Source: Parabacteroides sp. (lineage in GTDB: Bacteria > Bacteroidota > Bacteroidia > Bacteroidales > Tannerellaceae). Taken from it: 64,000 nucleotides of DNA. The notes under the pieces were generated by a model. It was not told where the DNA came from and ran no database searches. It saw nothing but the letters and a program-made list of their open reading frames with translations. Shown in pieces: positions 59,458 to 64,000 of this stretch; positions within the stretch are counted from its first letter, which is position 1, and each line of letters starts with the position of its first letter. Made by a program: the position numbers and the translations under genes. The DNA is taken from positions 57,540-121,539 of the forward strand of contig JAGBDR010000004.1 of NCBI GenBank assembly GCA_017937385.1. Reading direction: 5' to 3'.

Positions 59458-61017
59458 ATGATGGACAGGATGGAAAAAGAACCGCTTATCCAGGCGGATA
59501 GGCGCCTTCCGGATGTGACGGATGTAGACGGTTTGGTCTCTTTTATGGGCCGGTTGACGGATGGACGGGATTGTTGTTGTCTCGATTTGCTGTTGGCAGC
59601 ATCGGTTCGTCTGCATCCTTTCATAAAGGCGGAGGAGGTGGAACGCATGATGCCGGTTTTCAAGTGGGCCGGAACCGTCATGGAGCAGCCGGCTGGCGGG
59701 ATGGGGGCGTTGGACATGCTGGCCGCCTCTTTTCTGCTGGATTATGCCGTCGTGCTTGCCGGGATGGAAAAACGCACCAAATGCCTGAAACAGCAACCTT
59801 TCCGGGACTATAAACCCTATCTGGATCTTGTGAAATTGGCGTTGAGACGGATAAAAAGGTGTAATACGTTGCCTCTGCTTTCGACCCCGACCCATCGTCC
59901 GGCCTGGATCGATCCGGTCGTCCTTGTTTCCCGGTTGTCGGAGTATCAGAAAAGGAGGATGAAACCGGACTCGTTGGACTTTCAAATAGCCGTTTCGCGT
60001 GTGGCATTGGATGATACGGGCAAAGCGGTCCGGTTGGCCGAACAGGCGTTGGCGGGCGAATATCGCGAACTGTTGCTTTTCTTGTTCAGGCCGGAAGCGC
60101 GTCCTCACGGGCCTTTTACGTTCCAGGCCGTTTGGATGACTGCCGCTTTGGTTAAAAGTCCCGATACCGTTTATGACGAGTTTGCCGATTTTCCCTATTC
60201 TGCCGTGCACCGGAGGTATTTGACGGGAGATATTCCCTTCGACGTGTCCATTTTCGAAAAGCCGTTGGGGAAAGCCGATCGCATTGTGCAGTTGATTCCT
60301 CCGGCAAGCAAGAATGTCGCGATCAAATGGATGTTCGGGGGGTATGCTTTATACATGGATTACCGGCCTTGTTTCCCGATTCCGCTTTTGGTGGAGACTT
60401 TTTGGATGATCCCTTTGCGGGAAAAGGATTTGAGGCGGCTTTTGTTGCTGTCTCCGAATGCGCCTCGGGTTTTCCTGGCTTTGTTGGTGCGGGATCGTGT
60501 AAGGGATGCGTATTGGAACGATCTGGAGCTGGCAAAACTGAGCTTGGTCGCCCTCCAGACGCTGCGCGAACTTGATAGGGAGTGGAGAGGGGGAATGGCG
60601 TTGGCTTTCCTGGCGGTGTGCCTGTTGAGCGTCGATCGTCCTGTCCGCTTGTGTGCGGCGGATCTTTGGGCGGAACTGGCCGAAAAGGAACTGATCGACA
60701 ATGCGGCTTTGGGCCGGGTGTTCGGGAAGCTCCAGTCTTTGGAATGGGCGCCTGTACAGCGGATTTCAGCTCTGGTTGCCGAGATGCTGATAAACCGGTC
60801 TTCGTTCCATAATAAAGAACTGTCTGTGCTGTTTGTCTCTTTTTTGTCCTGTCTGCCGGAAAAGCCGGTGAAGGACTTGAAACTGTTGCTGGAAGTCTTT
60901 TCGGAAATCCAGACGGTCAATAACTGGCCGAAAGTGAAATATGAACCGCTTCTTTCCTTGTTTGAGGCGTGGAAGAAAAAACGGAGATTGGCGGCGGTGA
61001 TAGACTCTTTGTATTAA
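59458..61017 (+). CDS. Uncharacterised 519-residue protein (possibly DUF6493-like)
   Basis: A mostly helical cytoplasmic protein without signal peptide. The second half has FGGYALYMDYRPCFPIPLLVETFWMIPLREKDLRRLLLLSP and then HEAT-like helices (LSLVALQTLRELDREWRGGMALAFLAVCLL). It faintly recalls the C-terminal part of DUF6493 proteins of Bacteroidales, which are longer; I hold this lightly. The start at 59458 follows from the TATATTTG -7 element at 59432-59439, which overlaps an earlier possible start. It stands between an AraC regulator and aguA with no obvious link. Confidence 0.6.
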   Translation: MMDRMEKEPLIQADRRLPDVTDVDGLVSFMGRLTDGRDCCCLDLLLAASVRLHPFIKAEEVERMMPVFKWAGTVMEQPAGGMGALDMLAASFLLDYAVVLAGMEKRTKCLKQQPFRDYKPYLDLVKLALRRIKRCNTLPLLSTPTHRPAWIDPVVLVSRLSEYQKRRMKPDSLDFQIAVSRVALDDTGKAVRLAEQALAGEYRELLLFLFRPEARPHGPFTFQAVWMTAALVKSPDTVYDEFADFPYSAVHRRYLTGDIPFDVSIFEKPLGKADRIVQLIPPASKNVAIKWMFGGYALYMDYRPCFPIPLLVETFWMIPLREKDLRRLLLLSPNAPRVFLALLVRDRVRDAYWNDLELAKLSLVALQTLRELDREWRGGMALAFLAVCLLSVDRPVRLCAADLWAELAEKELIDNAALGRVFGKLQSLEWAPVQRISALVAEMLINRSSFHNKELSVLFVSFLSCLPEKPVKDLKLLLEVFSEIQTVNNWPKVKYEPLLSLFEAWKKKRRLAAVIDSLY

Positions 61018-61074
61018 GAATGATGGAAAATAAGCCTATCTTTGCGTCCGGATAGAATCGTATATTTTAAACAG

Positions 61075-62106
61075 ATGGAAGATCAAATCATATTACCGGC
61101 GGAATGGTATCCGCAAAGTGCCGTCCAGTTGACATGGCCGCATGAGGGGACGGATTGGGCACCGATCCTCGACGAAGTGATTCCGTGTTTCGTGGCGATC
61201 GCCAAAGAGGTGGTCAAACATGAGAAGCTCCTGGTCGTCTGCCCCGACGCAGAGGCGGTCCGCGAGCAGTTGGGCGATGTGGATGAGAGCCGGATCCTGT
61301 TCCGGGAGATGGCGACGAATGATACTTGGGCACGCGACCACGGGGGCATTACGGTATTCGACTGCGGAGAGCCGGTCGTGTATGACTTCGTGTTCAACGG
61401 CTGGGGAATGAAGTTCGCGGCGAACCTGGACAACCTGATTACACGCAACCTGTCGGTGCAGGGCACCTTTGCCGACGGGGTCCCGGTCATCAATATGCAG
61501 CCGTTCGTCCTGGAGGGCGGCAGCATCGAGTCGGACGGCAAGGGCACGTTGCTGACGACCGTCGAATGCCTTTCGTCCCTGAACCGGAACGAATATCTGC
61601 AAAAGGAGGAGTTGGAAGCCTACCTGAAAGATGTCTTTGGTCTGGAACGCATCTTATGGTTGGAAAACGGCTACCTGGCCGGCGATGATACGGACAGCCA
61701 TGTCGATACGTTGGCACGTTTTTGCAGTGAAGACACGATTGCCTACGTGCAGTGCCGGGATGAATCGGACGAACATTTCGAGGAGTTGCAAGCGATGGAA
61801 CAGGAGTTGCAGGCTTTCAAAAAGGCCGACGGTACGCCCTACCGCCTGATCGCCCTGCCGATGGCCGACCCGGTGGTCTGGGAAGGCGAACGTCTCCCGG
61901 CCACATACGCCAATTTCCTGATTATAAACGGCGCCGTTTTGCTCCCTTATTACAACTCCCCGAAAGACGAACAGGCGAAAGCAGCCTTGCAAGCCGCCTT
62001 CCCGGACCGGGAGATTGTCGGCATCAATTGCCTGCCGTTAATCAAACAGCACGGCTCGCTGCATTGCGTGACGATGCAGTATCCGGAGGGGGTGATTGAC
62101 AATTGA
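61075..62106 (+). CDS. aguA: Agmatine deiminase
   Basis: A 343-residue cytoplasmic enzyme converting agmatine to N-carbamoylputrescine and ammonia. Family marks are LPAEWYPQSAVQLTWPHEGTDW, NDTWARDHGGIT, LEGGSIESDGKGTLLTT, and the catalytic Cys331 in LHCVTMQYP at the C-terminus. The start is MEDQIILPAEW (61075), after a TATCTTTG -7 box at 61037-61044. It is followed by the next pathway enzyme, 77 bp away. Confidence 0.95.
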   Translation: MEDQIILPAEWYPQSAVQLTWPHEGTDWAPILDEVIPCFVAIAKEVVKHEKLLVVCPDAEAVREQLGDVDESRILFREMATNDTWARDHGGITVFDCGEPVVYDFVFNGWGMKFAANLDNLITRNLSVQGTFADGVPVINMQPFVLEGGSIESDGKGTLLTTVECLSSLNRNEYLQKEELEAYLKDVFGLERILWLENGYLAGDDTDSHVDTLARFCSEDTIAYVQCRDESDEHFEELQAMEQELQAFKKADGTPYRLIALPMADPVVWEGERLPATYANFLIINGAVLLPYYNSPKDEQAKAALQAAFPDREIVGINCLPLIKQHGSLHCVTMQYPEGVIDN

Positions 62107-62183
62107 TAATTGACAATTGACAATTTGTAGAGACGCAGCGTGCTGCGTCTCAATTATAAATCATAAATCACAAATCATAAATC
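62107..62183. repeat. Repeat-rich spacer with 10-bp hairpin between aguA and aguB
   Basis: Short direct repeats (AATTGACAATTG-like) end near 62125, then GAGACGCAGC (62130-62139) pairs perfectly with 62142-62151, and four AAATCAYAAATC-type repeats lead up to the aguB ATG. The hairpin could trim aguB transcription; similar spacers are widespread in Bacteroidetes. Confidence 0.7.
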
Positions 62184-63059
62184 ATGAAAATAGCTTTAGT
62201 GCAGCAGGCGAACACGAATGACCGGGCTGCGAATATCGATAAATTGAAACGGAATATCCGTGCTTGTGCGCTGCAAGGGGCCGAACTGGTTGTCCTGCAG
62301 GAACTGCATAACGGACTTTATTTTTGCCAGACGGAGAATACGGAGATGTTCGACCAGGCGGAGCCGGTTCCGGGACCTTCTACGGAGGAGTTCGGGGCGT
62401 TGGCAAAGGAGTTGGGAATCGTGTTGGTGCTTTCCCTGTTTGAGAAACGGGCGCCCGGCCTGTACCACAATACGGCGGTCGTCCTTGAAAAAGACGGCAC
62501 GATCGCCGGGAAGTACCGTAAGATGCACATTCCGGATGACCCGGCTTATTATGAGAAGTTCTATTTTACGCCCGGCGACCTCGGGTTCGAGCCGATCCGG
62601 ACTTCGGTCGGTACGTTGGGCGTATTGGTTTGCTGGGACCAGTGGTATCCGGAGGCAGCCCGTCTGATGGCGATGAAAGGGGCGGAACTGTTGATTTATC
62701 CGACTGCCATCGGTTGGGAGAGCAGCGATACGGAGGAAGAAAAGCAACGTCAGTTAGGGGCTTGGGTGACTGTGCAACGTGGTCATGCTGTGGCAAACGG
62801 GCTTCCGGTTATTACGGTGAACCGTGTCGGACATGAGCCGGACCCATCCGGACAGACGAATGGCATCCGGTTCTGGGGAAACAGCTTCGTGGCCGGTCCG
62901 CAAGGCGAACTCTTAGCTGAACTTTCCAATAGTGAAGAAGAGATACGAGTGGTGGAGATCGACAAGGCCCGCAGCGAGAACGTCCGCCGTTGGTGGCCTT
63001 TCTTCCGCGACCGCCGCATCGATGCTTTTGGGGGCTTGACCGAACGTTTTCTGATATGA
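62184..63059 (+). CDS. aguB: N-carbamoylputrescine amidase
   Basis: A 291-residue nitrilase-fold amidase hydrolysing N-carbamoylputrescine to putrescine, CO2 and ammonia. The catalytic triad is visible: Glu40 (VVLQELHNG), Lys113 (KYRKMHIPDDP) and Cys150 (LVCWDQWYPE). The GIRFWGNSFVAGPQGE segment is typical. Together with aguA it completes the agmatine route to putrescine. Its stop overlaps the ATG of pabB by 4 bp. Confidence 0.95.
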   Translation: MKIALVQQANTNDRAANIDKLKRNIRACALQGAELVVLQELHNGLYFCQTENTEMFDQAEPVPGPSTEEFGALAKELGIVLVLSLFEKRAPGLYHNTAVVLEKDGTIAGKYRKMHIPDDPAYYEKFYFTPGDLGFEPIRTSVGTLGVLVCWDQWYPEAARLMAMKGAELLIYPTAIGWESSDTEEEKQRQLGAWVTVQRGHAVANGLPVITVNRVGHEPDPSGQTNGIRFWGNSFVAGPQGELLAELSNSEEEIRVVEIDKARSENVRRWWPFFRDRRIDAFGGLTERFLI

Positions 63060-63862
63060 GATGCTATAACCGTATAGAGGCCGTCTGCCGTATGAACCGA
63101 TTGGGTGCGGAAAGGCGGCCTTTCCTGTTTGTGGTCGATTACAAGCAGGAGCAGGTGATTGTGGAAGAGCCGGGGCAGGTCGATCCGGAGGAATTGCTCT
63201 ACGATTTGGACGGGGTGACGAATGCTGATGTTGCCCGCCTTGCGAATGGCCGGGGGGACCGGGCTTCTGCAATCCGCTGGGAAACGTTTCCAATCGCACA
63301 GGCCGACTACGCCGGCTCGTTCCATAAGGTGGTCCGTCATATCCGGGCGGGAAACTCGTACCTGACGAATCTGACTTGCGCCACGCCCGTCCGGACCAAT
63401 CTGAGCTTGAAGGAGGTCTTTGCCCGTTCGGAAGCCCGGTATAAGCTCTGGATGAAAGACCGTTTTGTCGTTTTCTCTCCTGAGATATTCGTGAAGATAC
63501 GGGAGGGGCTGATCTATTCCTATCCGATGAAGGGGACGATCGACGCCACGTTGCCGGATGCCCGAAGGCGGATATGGGACGATCCGAAAGAGGCGGCGGA
63601 ACATGCTACGATTGTCGACCTGATCCGGAATGACCTGAGCCGGGTGGCAAGCGAGGTGACGGTAACCCGCTACCGGTACATCGATGAATTGACGACCCAT
63701 AAAGGCGCTTTGTTGCAGGTCAGTTCGGAGATCCGGGGCCGCCTTGCCGGGAACTGGCAGGCTGAGGTGGGCGATTTGCTCTTCTGCCTTCTTCCGGCAG
63801 GCTCCATTACCGGAGCTCCCAAAAAGAAAACGATGGAGATCATAGCGGAAGCCGAGACCTAA
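63056..63862 (+). pseudogene. pabB: Aminodeoxychorismate synthase component I, 3'-truncated
   Basis: The frame encodes 268 residues of a chorismate-binding enzyme: HIRAGNSYLTNLT, FSPEIFVKI, YSYPMKGTID, VDLIRNDLSRVASEV, and LPAGSITGAPKKKTMEIIAEAE. It should continue with the RGxYTGxxG segment and the final strands, but a TAA comes at once, and no other frame carries the missing part in the remaining 138 bp. PabB makes 4-amino-4-deoxychorismate for folate. Loss of the last part of the fold probably abolishes activity. The start overlaps aguB by 4 bp. Truncation by an insertion or a deletion at about 63857 is the likely cause. Confidence 0.78.
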
Positions 63863-64000
63863 ATCCCGCAAAACGAAATGTGCTGGTCGTGAAAAACGAA
63901 ACGCGCATTTTGGAGCAAAAACGAAAAGTGATTCAAAAGTTCCAATAGTAACCTTTTCGTTCGGGTTGTTCAACCAAAATATAAGCGCCATTCAAACAGC
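63863..64000. other. Non-coding end of window after truncated pabB
   Basis: No gene is seen. A loosely repeated AAAACGAAA motif occurs three times (about 63877, 63894 and 63919). This sequence replaces the expected 3' end of pabB, so it may belong to an inserted element extending past the window. Confidence 0.5.

Noticed and set aside
58822-60210. 462-residue minus-strand frame
   Set aside because: It is antisense to the TPR/AraC gene and the following gene, very rich in Arg/His/Gln, and has no motif or initiation context.
62783-63991. 402-residue minus-strand frame
   Set aside because: It is the reverse reading of aguB and pabB; composition and the absence of any family signature show a shadow.

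Overview
The window looks like a chromosomal segment of a gut Bacteroidales, most likely Parabacteroides or a close relative. The reasons are a SusC/SusD polysaccharide-utilisation locus, a hybrid two-component regulator, an ECF sigma/FecR pair, GldB, a DUF4469 HU-like protein, and repeated Bacteroidetes-type promoters (TTTG, 19 bp, TAnnTTTG). The genus is inferred from gene content only. Core genes are moderately GC-rich, while two blocks (about 1-11.6 kb and 37-44 kb) are clearly more A+T-rich and look like accessory DNA. I saw no tRNA, rRNA, CRISPR array or intact mobile element.

Region 1 (1-11.6 kb, minus strand) is a defence island. A MotA/ExbB-like channel with a long coiled tail (ZorA-like) and a MotB/OmpA-like partner (ZorB-like) are followed, with almost no spacing, by a 1683-residue protein joining a GHKL/sacsin-like ATPase to a C-terminal DUF3883/PD-(D/E)XK nuclease-like domain. 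Next come a SNF2-type helicase, a decayed small gene, and the start of a SWIM zinc-finger protein cut by the window edge. This is a Zorya-type proton-motor system whose effector module differs from the ZorC/ZorD and ZorE layouts. Its upstream end is broken by an IS1380-family transposase remnant, which leaves only the last 35 codons of another operon gene. A HicAB toxin-antitoxin pair borders the island.

Region 2 (11.6-19.6 kb) is housekeeping: GldB lipoprotein, a MATE exporter, DNA polymerase III delta', type I asparaginase, MetF, then an ECF sigma/FecR pair. Region 3 (19.7-36.3 kb) is a carbohydrate locus: SusC with an STN domain, SusD, a BNR-repeat glycosidase, a GH20 hexosaminidase, a nucleoside hydrolase-like lipoprotein, a Gfo/Idh/MocA protein, an SGNH esterase, a GH20 remnant without a catalytic core, and a hybrid two-component regulator. 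The likely target is an amino-sugar-containing, perhaps acylated host or microbial glycan.

Region 4 (36.3-44 kb) is a second accessory patch. It holds an ADP-ribosylglycohydrolase coupled to a possible nuclease, a sugar O-acetyltransferase, a WYL regulator divergent from an unknown protein, an uncharacterised 264-residue protein and a three-gene DUF3990 (ADP-ribosyltransferase-like) cassette. A 191-bp copy of the oxyR 3' end lies about 4.4 kb from oxyR itself, bracketing part of the patch.

Region 5 (44-64 kb) holds oxyR, tandem GH127 enzymes, a 1450-residue beta-helix surface protein with an HU/DUF4469 partner and a striking TGCGTCA repeat array, a HigA-like antitoxin, and a DUF1016 nuclease. 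These are followed by a TPR/AraC membrane regulator with four 13-bp tandem repeats at its N-terminus, an uncharacterised protein, the agmatine-to-putrescine pair aguA/aguB, and a 3'-truncated pabB.
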